Positions 17,527 to 25,535 are shown, counted from the stretch's first letter. The stretch is DNA of 64,000 nt from LMUY01 sp964242215 (GCA_964242215.1 CAXTCJ010000013.1:1-64000), one strand, 5' to 3'. Notes: generated from the letters alone by a model not told the origin. Numbers and translations: made by a program.

Positions 17527-17784
17527 GCCGGCCCCATGCCCCGCCGCCTTGTGCCCGGCCTCCGTCGCGGCTTCCCGGAAGTATCGCAACAGGTGGATCC
17601 GTAAAGCGCTTGTCCGGCCGCCGGAGGTTACTTCCAACTCCGCTTGATGCACGACATCGCCTCGCATACACGCCTCACGGTGGCACACCTCATCCAGCAG
17701 TGCCCATAACTCGGGCTCAAGCCGTATGCTAGTTCGCCCGGTCAGGAGCATGACGTTTCGGTTTACTAGGCTGGTCACACTCAT
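17524..17784 (-). CDS. Ribbon-helix-helix protein (RHH_4 type)
   Basis: This is an 86-residue likely DNA-binding protein. Residues about 17-70 show the ribbon TSIRLEPELWALLDEVCHRE followed by the helix region and SALRIHLLRYFREA. This is the pattern of the alphaproteobacterial RHH_4 family (rTSvrLEpxfWxxLxeiA...SALRvfvLxyy). I chose the ATG at 17784 over the longer frame because family similarity starts close by. The binding target is unknown. Such proteins often act as antitoxin-like or autoregulatory repressors; no toxin partner is adjacent. Confidence 0.7.
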   Translation of the reverse strand: MSVTSLVNRNVMLLTGRTSIRLEPELWALLDEVCHREACMRGDVVHQAELEVTSGGRTSALRIHLLRYFREAATEAGHKAAGHGAG

Positions 17785-18379
17785 GCCCGGGTGCAGTTTG
17801 CCGGGCTTAATGGATGGAAACAGATCCCCACGGCACCCCACCCCACGTGTCCAGCACGATCAGATAGCGATTAAGGGCTGCCCGTCGATCCGGCGGCGGT
17901 GCGCTGGCGTCCCGAATAACATCCGCAAGTTCGCAGATGCCCATCCGGTTGATCGATGTTGATGGCTTGGCAGAGAAACCCATTTTACTACATTAGTATG
18001 CAGTCTCTCGCTTTACAATACCGCCGCATCCGTCTCGAACCAAGTCCTCTCGCCCCGACCGGGCGGTTTCGAACTGACCTACTACCGAGCGGGTAGTCTG
18101 GGGCGTAGCGGAGCAGAAGCTACCATCGTACGCTGGGGACAAGCTTGATCCGCGGAGCTGATGAAGATCCAACCGTCTCTAATCATCGCTGGTGAAAGTT
18201 AGGTGGCTTGGGAAGTTGCCAACGAACTGATGCGATGGGTGTTCGGTCTCCTGGACATCAAGAGGAGGGTCCAGACGCCCAATAGCTGGAATGCTGGCGC
18301 GGTCGGGTTGGATGCGGCCACTCGGCTAGACACCATCCCGCATCTACGCCACGCTCCCGTAACAAGTCGGGAGCCTCTC
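17785..18379. other. Intergenic region, no supported gene
   Basis: There is no open frame with coding character. A short inverted motif CTACTACCGAGCGGGTAG occurs near 18079. The downstream exported-protein gene presumably has its promoter toward the right end of this stretch. Confidence 0.4.
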
Positions 18380-18667
18380 ATGCGTTTCACCAACATCGCC
18401 GCCGTTCTCGCGTTAGCTTGCGCCACTGCTCAGGCGCAAACGGCGACACCCGGATCTGTCCGGTCCTCACCGACCCGGCCCTCGACGACAATGGCCACGC
18501 CCGCGCCAGGCGGTGGGCTAGGGATGGTTTGGGTGAACACGAGCAGCAAAGTCTATCACTGCCAGGGCGATCGATATTACGGAAATACGAAGCGGGGCAG
18601 CTACATGGCGGAAGCTGCAGCCAAGGCGGCCGGCGATCGTGCGGATCATGGGAAGGCTTGTTCGTAA
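18380..18667 (+). CDS. Small exported protein of the YHCxGDRYYG family
   Basis: The 95-residue product begins with a good Sec signal peptide (MRFTNIAAVLALACATAQAQ). A proline/threonine-rich spacer leads to a compact C-terminal domain with VWVNTSSKVYHCQGDRYYG, TKRGSYM, AAKAAGDR and a final KACS. The paired Cys (YHC and KAC) could form a disulfide in the periplasm. Proteins with this domain recur in Acetobacteraceae and related bacteria, but I know no proven function. A broken paralogue lies 0.9 kb upstream. The ATG at 18380 is chosen because it begins the signal peptide. Confidence 0.75.
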   Translation: MRFTNIAAVLALACATAQAQTATPGSVRSSPTRPSTTMATPAPGGGLGMVWVNTSSKVYHCQGDRYYGNTKRGSYMAEAAAKAAGDRADHGKACS

Positions 18668-18761
18668 GGGCATATCGGCACGACGACGCTGCCAAAGCCT
18701 GCCAATGGGAACACGCGGCTCTGGCGTTGGGGCGTGGCCCTTTCCAGTGAGGACAGGTGGG

Positions 18762-19064
18762 ATGAGCAACGAGCAGTCCGGCGCCAAGGTCATTCCGTTC
18801 CCGCGCCAACTTCGGGTTGTGCCCGTCGAGCAGGACGCAACAATCGAAGCCTATGTAATATCTGCGATAGTTGAGCATGACGGCCGCACCTACGAACTGG
18901 AGGGCCTGCTTCAGCAACTGCCGCCCCTCTGCTTCCGAGAGGCTGTGTCGACGGTGCCGCGGTCTGGTCGAGAGTTATGGGACGAGGTGGTGCGCCGCTG
19001 GCCGGGCACGGCTGACGAGATCGTAGCTGGCGTGTTCCCGGTCGATAACGAAACGAAGTCTTGA
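18762..19064 (+). CDS. Hypothetical cytosolic protein
   Basis: This is a 100-residue protein with no recognised domain. It opens MSNEQSGAKVIPFPRQLRVV, a KVIPFPR-type start often seen in small alphaproteobacterial proteins, then DATIEAYVISAIVEHDG and a helical end with LWDEVVRRWPGTADEI. The start at 18762 is preceded by GAGGACAGGTGG, a good ribosome site, so I prefer it over the longer upstream frame. It lies downstream of, and in line with, the exported-protein gene. Confidence 0.6.
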   Translation: MSNEQSGAKVIPFPRQLRVVPVEQDATIEAYVISAIVEHDGRTYELEGLLQQLPPLCFREAVSTVPRSGRELWDEVVRRWPGTADEIVAGVFPVDNETKS

Positions 19065-19602
19065 TTCACAGCTGGCGCAGTCGCGCCATGATGAGCGCGG
19101 CCGATAATGCCAAAGGGCGATCGCCGAGACGGAACGGCCAGCAACCTAGAACACGAACAGCGTCAACAGCCCCATACTGATGCCAAGGCAAACGCCAGGC
19201 AGATCAGGACTCCAATGCGTTCGCCGCCGGCATAGTCGGCTGCCATATGGCGTATGGCCATATGGCCATCGGGCGGGAGGGAATGGTTGGTTACCGCTTT
19301 CGAAGAGTCACACCTTAGGGCTGGGATCAAAGCCGGCGGCCAAATCCTGGGCGCGTTCATCGTTGCCCGCTCAGAAGAGGAGTTCGTGATCTACTTGCGG
19401 CCGAGCTGGGGTCGTGGACGTGGCTTCAAGATCGTCCGCACTTGGCGAGGTCTCTCGGACCCGACTCGAAGAGCATCATCTCTGCCGTGCGGCCGTGCCT
19501 GCGGATCTTCTGGCCGGACTTGCGGCGGATCACGGTCACCGGGTCCGGTGGTACGGCATAGCGCGGCAACGGGTCGTCCGGCGCCAGACTGCGCCACTAC
19601 GC
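19065..19602. other. Region with a possible decayed gene fragment
   Basis: Between about 19287 and 19450 the plus strand reads AFEESHLRAGIKAGGQILGA and then YLRPSWGRGRGFKIVRTWRG, which looks protein-like. It loses sense afterwards, consistent with a truncated or frameshifted gene. Two CCATATGG palindromes (19243-19250 and 19258-19265) lie just upstream. No intact gene is supported. Confidence 0.35.
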
Positions 19603-20253
19603 CTATCTGTGCTCAGATTTTGCCTGCCACGTGGGGCGAACGACCAAAGAATCGATGGTCTGCCGAGCATTCGCTTCTGGCATCGTCATCGGCACGCGTT
19701 CGATGAGGAACCATATTCCGAGCATCGTCGTCGTGGCCATGTTCCAGAATACAAAGGCGTAGATCGAACCTAGACCGGTTCGAAGCCAGCCTAGGTGGTA
19801 GGGCGAGACGGCAGCGCGAAGGCTCGGCGCCACGACCTCGGCGACGATCGACGCCATGTAGAGCACAAAGGCCACCATCGAAAGATAGCCAAACAGAAAG
19901 CAAACAAATTGGCGCCGGGACAGCGGCTTGCCACCTAGCGTTGGCGGGGTTCCTAGCATCGGCGCGTCAAGGGCTTTCCTCTCCACGGTGCTTACGGCTG
20001 CCAATGCCGCCACAAAGAAGGCTGCGAGAAGGCCAATCAGGTCATGCAGCCCCTTGATGAATCCGTCCGATCCCAGGATCGCAGGGCGCACCGGGAGCGC
20101 CATGAACAGGGCAACGGACAACACGGTGAGGATCAGTGGCCAGCCGTAGTCGAAGCCGAACTTCGCGCTATGCCGGATGCGTAGATATCGTGCAGGCGCC
20201 AGCATGCGGCGCCACGCGGGGGTCAGGCCGCCAGGGTTTGATAGGTCACTCAC
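19603..20253 (-). CDS. Four-helix inner-membrane protein, partner of the 329-residue protein
   Basis: The 216-residue protein has four clear transmembrane helices (about residues 36-57, 65-90, 115-140 and 160-188) and short polar ends. A loop between helices 2 and 3 holds a charged stretch (VERKALDAPMLG, then GGKPLSRRQF). No transporter or enzyme motif is visible. Its ATG overlaps the stop of the upstream 329-residue gene by 4 bases, so the two are made together. A soluble partner with a small multi-helix membrane protein is a layout found in several phage-defence systems, such as Kiwa, but I see no sequence match to named families. Confidence 0.72.
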   Translation of the reverse strand: MSDLSNPGGLTPAWRRMLAPARYLRIRHSAKFGFDYGWPLILTVLSVALFMALPVRPAILGSDGFIKGLHDLIGLLAAFFVAALAAVSTVERKALDAPMLGTPPTLGGKPLSRRQFVCFLFGYLSMVAFVLYMASIVAEVVAPSLRAAVSPYHLGWLRTGLGSIYAFVFWNMATTTMLGIWFLIERVPMTMPEANARQTIDSLVVRPTWQAKSEHR

Positions 20254-21239
20254 CAGAGGTTCTGGCGTAAGAGGAGTGCGTGCATTTTAGATTGGATTTC
20301 ATCGACAATCGTCTCCGGGCATTGACCCATTGGGCCGCTGAACTGGCCGATTGGCTCAAGGCGAGCATACACCGTATCCTCGGCGTCCGCATGCTCCGTC
20401 GAAAAGCGCGGACTATGCTGCTTGTTGTCCGTGCCTTTTCGGAATTGAAGCTGAATGTCTTCATAGCCATGATCGCGGCCCCATCGCCGCAACCTGCCAA
20501 AGATATCCAGATTTAGTGCCTTTGACAGTTTTCGATCGACGATATGAGTTAGCCGGACAGTAGTAGGATGAATAAGATCGTTTTCGTCAAACCCCTCATC
20601 TGCGGGCTTGATTAACTCAATTCGACTTAGTCGTCCGCCGGTAAGATCTCGCTTGAGGTTTGCCGACAGCGGTTGTGTGGCATCAATGCGGGGATGATAT
20701 TTCATAGCGCGTCCGGTCTCTGGGCTTACAAAGGACAGGCCACTGTCCTGGCAGGTTCGGCGGACGATCGCGTTCAGAAAACGGAGGGTCGTCAAGCGAC
20801 CGAGCGATGGCACGCGCTCCAACAGCGCCCGCACCGGCGCTGTTTTAGGCCTCCCGGCAGAGCCAGCGATCACTAAATGACCCGCATGCGCGAGTGCATC
20901 ATCGTCGCCCTTGCCGGCTGGCCTGACCTTGCCGCTTCCCATGTTCATGAAAGCGGGGTCGCTCGCCGCCGCATCGCCGTGATGAAGCAAGATGGTCAGC
21001 GTTCCATCCGTCCCGGGCCGTATGTCGGCAATGCGGATGAGATTTGCCCCGTCGTTAGGCAGGTCCTCGTCCTCGCTCGGGGCTGCTTCGCCGATGCTCA
21101 TCGCAGCGCCACTCTCGGCATAGATCTTTTGGACCGCGCTGAAGAAGTCTTCCACCGACCAGCGGGGCGCTTCCGGGGGGATCATCGCGACCTTGAGGTT
21201 CATAAGCATGATCTGGCGTTCGTGGGCACTGAGAGCCAT
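20250..21239 (-). CDS. Soluble protein of unknown family, coupled to a 4-TM protein
   Basis: This 329-residue cytosolic protein is unfamiliar to me. The N-terminal part (ERQIMLMNLKVAMIPPEAP, WSVEDFFSAVQKIYAES) is alpha/beta. A beta-rich middle has TLTILLHHGDAAASDPAFMNM. The C-terminal half has RLTHIVDRKLSKALNLDIFG, then RRWGRDHGYEDIQLQFRKG, suggesting a basic, possibly nucleic-acid-binding surface. The protein is one unit with the membrane protein at 19603-20253 (4-base overlap). Codon usage is host-like. The start at 21239 is the first ATG; a later Met (residue 11 or 13) is possible. Confidence 0.7.
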   Translation of the reverse strand: MALSAHERQIMLMNLKVAMIPPEAPRWSVEDFFSAVQKIYAESGAAMSIGEAAPSEDEDLPNDGANLIRIADIRPGTDGTLTILLHHGDAAASDPAFMNMGSGKVRPAGKGDDDALAHAGHLVIAGSAGRPKTAPVRALLERVPSLGRLTTLRFLNAIVRRTCQDSGLSFVSPETGRAMKYHPRIDATQPLSANLKRDLTGGRLSRIELIKPADEGFDENDLIHPTTVRLTHIVDRKLSKALNLDIFGRLRRWGRDHGYEDIQLQFRKGTDNKQHSPRFSTEHADAEDTVYARLEPIGQFSGPMGQCPETIVDEIQSKMHALLLRQNLW

Positions 21240-21340
21240 TCACTCTTCCCCGACTTCAAGCCGGCGAATCGCGGCTGTTTGGCTCAGCATGCTTGCGAGT
21301 TCGCATCAAGGCTAGCCAAGCCGAGGGGAGCCGCCTCAGG

Positions 21341-21820
21341 CTACGCTTGCTTAATGCCACCCACGACCGCGCCGGGCATGATCGTGCTCGGTCTGGCGTC
21401 ATCAAGGTCCACAACGGAACCCCGCACGGTCCCGAATATACGGACGTCTCCCCCGCGATTTACAACGTCACCGACCGTGCCATGAACCATGGCGCTGCCG
21501 TCTCTGTTGACCGTCAGTCGTCCGATGACATCGCCAAATAGGCCAACTACGACAAACCGGAGCACCACAGCGTCCCCGCCGATCGTGCCGGTGAAGTGAG
21601 TAGAGTCGGCGAAAACGTGGCGCCCCTGTCGGTCGACCAAGTCGTACCGGCCCGGCCGCTTCAACGGCGGCTCGATGAGCGGCAGCGGAACGTCAGTGGC
21701 GCATTGAGCATGCGGCACTGTGGCGCGACCGGTCGCTGGTGACAATCGCACAAGCCACCGCAGCCCTTTGACGGGGGCCAGGCTGAATTCACTTCCTGCT
21801 TCTTCGATCCGGCTCAACAA
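21341..21820 (-). CDS. Hypothetical protein with short beta-helix repeats
   Basis: The last 75 residues show a repeating pattern typical of a small right-handed beta-helix, as in bactofilin-like proteins: GDVIGRLTVNRDGSAMVHG, TVGDVVNRGGDVRIFG, TVRGSVVDLDD. The N-terminal part has no recognised domain. The gene overlaps the XRE regulator upstream by 32 bases, so it belongs to a four-gene minus-strand unit (22511 to 21341) of regulators with this protein at the end. Function unknown; such modules often form homopolymers. Confidence 0.6.
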   Translation of the reverse strand: MLSRIEEAGSEFSLAPVKGLRWLVRLSPATGRATVPHAQCATDVPLPLIEPPLKRPGRYDLVDRQGRHVFADSTHFTGTIGGDAVVLRFVVVGLFGDVIGRLTVNRDGSAMVHGTVGDVVNRGGDVRIFGTVRGSVVDLDDARPSTIMPGAVVGGIKQA

Positions 21821-22043
21821 GCATGCTCGGCAGGTCGCATCCCAACGCCTCGGACAGCGACGCCATCGTTCTCAGGGTGACGTTCTGTCTACCACTCTCG
21901 ATTAGAGCGAGGCGCTGTTGTCCCACGCCTATCCGCTCGCCGACTTCAACCTGCTTCAACCCTGCTCGCTCGCGTTCGGCACGCACATTTCGTCCGAAGA
22001 TGGCAACGTAGTCCGGCAGCGCTGATGCCGCGCCGCGTCTCAT
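21789..22043 (-). CDS. XRE-family helix-turn-helix regulator
   Basis: The 84-residue protein carries a complete HTH_3: FGRNVRAERERAGLKQVEVG, then ERIGVGQQRLALIESGRQNV and TLRTMASLSEALGCDLPSML. It is probably a dimeric repressor of its own cluster. The start overlaps the next upstream gene by 4 bases. It differs from the three other small HTH proteins in this element, which share a different consensus. Confidence 0.82.
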   Translation of the reverse strand: MRRGAASALPDYVAIFGRNVRAERERAGLKQVEVGERIGVGQQRLALIESGRQNVTLRTMASLSEALGCDLPSMLVEPDRRSRK

Positions 22044-22297
22044 GTCCGATGCCTTAGCTGCACCCCTGGCGCATCCCCTCCAGTGAACTCGACGCCGGCT
22101 GCCTCTAGGGCAGCGCGGATGGCGCCAAGGCGATCAGTCGGGTTCTTCTGCAGGGAGGGCACGACCCGGCCGGTCCTTTCATATTTAGAGATCACGTGTT
22201 CTCCAAGCTCACAATGAGCGCCCAGCCTTTGCGTGCTCCACCCTAGCAAAGCTCTGGCGGCTCGGACCTGTTCGGGCGTGAGACATGCATTAGTCAT
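22040..22297 (-). CDS. Small XRE-type regulator (LTPEQxRAAR family)
   Basis: This 85-residue protein starts LTPEQVRAARALLGWSTQRL and ends AIRAALEAAGVEFTGGDAPG VQLR. It is one of three paralogues here (the others at 23952-24204, frameshifted, and 24864-25100) that share M(I/T)xEQCRAAR.LLGW, an HTH core and an AGVEF tail. This family is common in alphaproteobacterial mobile elements and is thought to repress neighbouring promoters. It overlaps the next gene by 4 bases. Confidence 0.8.
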   Translation of the reverse strand: MTNACLTPEQVRAARALLGWSTQRLGAHCELGEHVISKYERTGRVVPSLQKNPTDRLGAIRAALEAAGVEFTGGDAPGVQLRHRT

Positions 22298-22511
22298 CCG
22301 CCTCAGTGGCCTGCTGCTCGGCCGCCAAGCTGGCGGTCAAGAGTTGGCGGATCGCCCGTGGGCGCGTCGGGGAAGGCGCCGGCTGCAAGGCGATCCAGGC
22401 ATCAAGTTGGGTCAGCTGGTTGGGGTGAAGACGAACACCAATAAGCGTTCCCATTCCAGTGGCGGGACGCCCGCGCCTTTTTGTTATCGTTTTCTCTTGC
22501 CGATCTGACAT
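22290..22511 (-). CDS. Small ribbon-helix-helix-like protein
   Basis: This is a 73-residue basic protein with KRRGRPATGMGTLIGVRLHP followed by QLTQLDAWIALQPAPS and AIRQLLTASLA. The run RGRPATG and a strand-helix-helix layout fit CopG/Arc-type DNA-binding proteins. It is the first gene of the four-gene minus-strand regulator unit and overlaps the next gene by 8 bases. Confidence 0.62.
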   Translation of the reverse strand: MSDRQEKTITKRRGRPATGMGTLIGVRLHPNQLTQLDAWIALQPAPSPTRPRAIRQLLTASLAAEQQATEADD

Positions 22512-23110
22512 GATTGATGATAACAGAAAGTTGGCCTTACCACAATCAACACTGCCGCCCCTGGCCTGACCTATTCGGCCGCATCGCCGACATCGCCCTG
22601 GCCGCTACCCCGACACGAAAGAACAGGCCGTGGATACCGCCTGGGAGCCGTCGCCGGGTTGCCGAGCGGCTGATGGGCATGCGTCCCACCACTGACGCAG
22701 GCCGGCGCGAGAAGGCTTCCGTGGGCATTACGATCATGAACGAGGTAGCTGCCTGGCAAAGGGACAGCGAGTGGCAGTTTGCCGCAGCGGCGTTCAGGGC
22801 GGAGGCGTTCGGACAGTAGCCGCGAGGCCACCCGTAAAGACGTTACCCGCATCGCTTGGACAACCAGGCGAGCGGGGGGGGGGCGTCGGCCGGCGGTCAG
22901 GAACAGTATCGGGCAACCCGGGAATGGCCTGCGGCATTTGCCAGCCGGTCGGCGGTTGGTCGCACGGGCAGAGCGCCCCCGGGACATTTGGTGCCGAGTG
23001 CAGACGTGAACCGTCGGACCTCTGGGGTTGTGGACGAACGCTACAACCCTTTGTTCCGCCAAGTCGGAGTACGAAGCGTTGACGGTGCGTTAACCCCGTA
23101 ACTCACAGGG

Positions 23111-23133
23111 TTATCCACAGAATCTGTGGATAT
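23111..23133. other. Paired DnaA-box-like sites, inverted
   Basis: TTATCCACA at 23111-23119 is a perfect DnaA box. Five bases on, TGTGGATAT (23125-23133) is an inverted box with one mismatch. They lie in a non-coding part of the element. Confidence 0.45.
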
Positions 23134-23589
23134 CTCGACTGATCACCAACACCCCGCCGAGGTGCGCGACGTCATGCATTCACATTACGTAGTCGCCACA
23201 GTAGTTTTGCACCTTAAAGCCATAGCTAATGCGACGGCGGTGCCGGGCTTTAACCAAACCTGTTGTCCGGTGCCGCAGCCCACTCAGACCTCGGTCACTG
23301 GGCTGGTATCTGGGATGCTGGCCACCGAGCCCTCACTCGCGCCAGCATTCCAGATGTTACGCGCCTGGACTCGCGTTTTAACAGGTCTCAACGAGGGACC
23401 ACAGCTTTAGCCCATCGTTAAGCAACCATGACACTGAGACATCAGCACTTCTCAGTGAGACTCGTTCCACTTTGTTGCCGTTTGTTCCCTGTTGTCGCGT
23501 GCGACGGGACGTTAGTTTTGCAAGCGGCTTTCTTTGCGCCGCCGCTGAAGCCGGACAAACGCCCGAGAAGCCGAAGAACTGACACCGCA

Positions 23590-23624
23590 CCCCGCCGGAG
23601 TGTCGCGCACGTCGGCGGGGCTTT
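23590..23624 (+). terminator. GC hairpin with short T-run
   Basis: CCCCGCCG (23590-23597) pairs with CGGCGGGG (23613-23620), followed by CTTT. No gene is called upstream on this strand, so what it terminates is unknown. Confidence 0.4.
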
Positions 23625-23951
23625 GGAGGCGCCGGGAAGGCCTTTTCTGGAGACGCCTACCGGCACCGCTGATGGCTTTCGCACGTCTCCACTGGGGAGA
23701 CATTAGGATGAACTTTGGCCAACGTTTGGCTATGAACCGTCAGGATTTGCCAGGAAGGTTGCTGGGACACACGTGACTACACCCCGCCGGGCAGGTTCCG
23801 GCGGGGTATGCGCGATGGCCGCATCGTCTGCAGCGAGATCGAAGAGTATCGACTAAACCATTTTGCCACGGCCACGAGGGACGAAACCTCGAGCCTACGC
23901 CGGCAATAACAGCGGCGCTGACGATTGCGAGGACCAGGGCGTAGGTAGCGT

Positions 23952-24204
23952 TCACTGCTTGCCTTCCGGTCGGAGCCGCACGCCCGGCGGATCTCCGTTC
24001 GTGAACTCGACTCCAGCTTCCTGAAGAGCGGCCTGCATAGCTTCTGCTCGATCCATCTGAGGCTTCAATGAACGAGGGGGTTGAACGTAGCCCGTCTTTT
24101 CGAAATTGCTCACGACGTGCGTTCCGACGCCAGAAATCGTTCCAAGCTTGTCGCGCGTCCAGCCGGAGTAAGAACCGTGCCTGGGCACACTGCTCTGGTG
24201 TCAT
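23952..24204 (-). pseudogene. Frameshifted XRE-type regulator (MTPEQCAQAR family)
   Basis: The gene starts MTPEQCAQARFLL at 24204 and loses frame after 13 codons. Removing one C near 24165 (CTCCGG to CTCGG) gives LGWTRDKLGTISGVGTHVVS and the usual tail ALQEAGVEFTNGDPPGVRL. It is thus a third copy of the small HTH family (compare 22040-22297 and 24864-25100) with a single +1 lesion. As written it would make no functional protein. Confidence 0.7.
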
Positions 24205-24315
24205 CTCATCAGTCCATTATCACTGGACCGATGGAGGAGGAGAATTGAAACGGAACTGTGTCGATTGCAGGATCAATCGCCGGATTTGGCGCCTTCCCTA
24301 CGGTGGCACTTTCAC

Positions 24316-24867
24316 CTACCCGCCCATCCGCTTCAGCAGAACACCCACGACCTTGTCGACCAGCACCTGCTCCTCCCGCTCGGCTGAGACGCGTTGTGCA
24401 AACTCGAACAGCGGCAGCGGCGCCGGTACGACGGGCCGGTGGAAGGCAGCCTTGGGCCGGAACTGGCGGCCATAAGCGATCAAGGGATCCACCGGCGGCG
24501 GTGTCACAGGTCGCCGCTCAGCCCGGTTGATGCGCCACTCGGCCGGCGCAGGCTGAGCAACGGGCTTGGCTACGTTTGTCGGTGCAGTGGCTGACCTCAC
24601 GGCCGCAATGGCTTCGGCTGGCGTCGTCTCGAACCACTCGTTCCGCACGCACGACCGTGCCAGCAGCCGGTGCGCCCGGCGTTCGACTGCGTGCGCCTCG
24701 TGGAACGGGACGGCGACGGCGAGGTGCAGGTGTAGGTCGAACGGGACGGCGGTCTGGAGTGTGGCCAGGCGCTGCTTCGGTTCGGTGGCGATGCCGACTT
24801 TCTGCAAACCTTGGCTTGGCCCGATGACGTAGAGGTATCGGTGGGGCGGACGGAGACGGCGGCTCAC
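24316..24867 (-). CDS. GIY-YIG-type nuclease domain protein (T5orf172/MUG113-like)
   Basis: This is a 183-residue protein. Residues 10-95 match the T5orf172/MUG113 branch of the GIY-YIG superfamily: YLYVIGPSQGLQKVGIA in place of GIY..YIG, then EPKQRLATLQTAVPFDLHLH, VERRAHRLLARSCVRNEWF with the conserved Arg and Glu, and TTPAEAIAAV. The C-terminal half is proline-rich and probably flexible, ending in a helix (EEQVLVDKVVGVLL). It overlaps the XRE gene upstream by 4 bases, forming a two-gene unit divergent from the twin-arginine-leader operon. It may cut DNA or be a catalytically weak DNA-binding relative. Confidence 0.75.
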   Translation of the reverse strand: MSRRLRPPHRYLYVIGPSQGLQKVGIATEPKQRLATLQTAVPFDLHLHLAVAVPFHEAHAVERRAHRLLARSCVRNEWFETTPAEAIAAVRSATAPTNVAKPVAQPAPAEWRINRAERRPVTPPPVDPLIAYGRQFRPKAAFHRPVVPAPLPLFEFAQRVSAEREEQVLVDKVVGVLLKRMGG

Positions 24868-25100
24868 TTGCTGCGCTCCCGGAGGCGAGCACCAGCGCCA
24901 CCTCCGTTTTCGGGGATGAACTCCACCCCTGCAGACTCTAAGGCAGTTCGTATGACCGTCCGTGTGGCGGGATACGTCTCGCCCTGCCCCGCTTCAAAGC
25001 GACTCACTGTCATAACCCCCACTTGTGCCGCCTCTGCCAGCTGTTTCGCGGTCCATCCGAGTAGCCCCCGAGCTGCCCTACACTGCTCTCTCGTAATCAT
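24864..25100 (-). CDS. Small XRE-type regulator, divergent to the Tat-leader operon
   Basis: The 78-residue protein MITREQCRAARGLLGWTAKQ continues with a clear HTH (LAEAAQVGVMTVSRFEAG) and the tail ALESAGVEFIPENGGGAG. Its ATG at 25100 opens onto an 84-base divergent promoter region containing inverted CTATC/GATAG motifs. It is therefore the best candidate to repress both its own unit (with the GIY-YIG gene) and the operon at 25185-29503. It is the intact member of the family whose copy at 23952 is broken. Confidence 0.82.
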   Translation of the reverse strand: MITREQCRAARGLLGWTAKQLAEAAQVGVMTVSRFEAGQGETYPATRTVIRTALESAGVEFIPENGGGAGARLRERSK

Positions 25101-25108
25101 GTGATGAT

Positions 25109-25166
25109 TTTCTATCGTTCTCTCTTGCTGCTGTAGGAGCATACATGCTATCAACATAGATAGAAA
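25109..25166. promoter_or_regulatory. Divergent promoter region with inverted operator-like repeats
   Basis: TTTCTATC (25109-25116) and GATAGAAA (25159-25166) are perfect inverted repeats. A nested pair CTATC (25148-25152)/GATAG (25159-25163) lies within. The region separates the XRE gene start (25100) from the first gene of the twin-arginine-leader operon (25185). Operator function is inferred. Confidence 0.5.
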
Positions 25167-25184
25167 GTATGTTCGAGGCTGCAA

Positions 25185-25535
25185 ATGCCCACCTACCAAA
25201 CCCGCAATCCTCTCGCCCGCATGAACCCCCTCCGCTCCATCCCGCTGCTGCGCGTCGCCCCGGTCCGCATGTCCGACATGGATCTGGCTCTGTGGGAACT
25301 GGACCGCGCCAGTGTCGCGATCGACAGCCTGCAGCGCAGCTTCGATCACTCCCGCGAGTGCCTGGGCCGGGCAAACCGCGCAAACCGCGTTTGCCGTCGT
25401 CGCTTCCAGTTCGTGGCAATGAGCGGCTTGAACACCGCTCGGGCCCGTCTCCGTGCCGGGTTGAGGCGCGTAGCCGCCGCCCAGGCCGCGATTGCAGCGC
25501 TGCACGTGCAGCCGACGCTGGCGCCGGCAGCGTGA
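25185..25535 (+). CDS. Hypothetical basic helical protein, first gene of the Tat-leader operon
   Basis: This is a 116-residue, Ala/Arg-rich, mostly helical protein with no recognised domain. The stretch MDLALWELDRASVAIDSLQR followed by MSGLNTARARLRAGLRRVA suggests a coiled coil. Its stop overlaps the next start (TGATG). The start at 25185 is the first ATG; Met13 is an alternative. It opens a series of eight plus-strand genes up to 29503, most joined by 1-4 base overlaps. Confidence 0.55.
   Translation: MPTYQTRNPLARMNPLRSIPLLRVAPVRMSDMDLALWELDRASVAIDSLQRSFDHSRECLGRANRANRVCRRRFQFVAMSGLNTARARLRAGLRRVAAAQAAIAALHVQPTLAPAA

Larger units (their letters stand above)
22512..23951. other. Long stretch without a confident gene
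   Basis: Several frames are open on both strands but none has convincing codon bias or motifs. A plus-strand frame from about 22514 to 22819 is the least poor. The stretch holds an uninterrupted run of ten G (22874-22883), paired DnaA-box-like sites (23111-23133) and two GC hairpins (23590-23624, 23781-23806). It could be a replication or control region rather than coding sequence. Confidence 0.4.

Noticed and set aside
22514..22819. A 101-codon plus-strand frame divergent to the ribbon-helix-helix gene
   Set aside because: It begins at a TTG next to the divergent start, has mixed codon bias and no domain; I left it as non-coding with low certainty.
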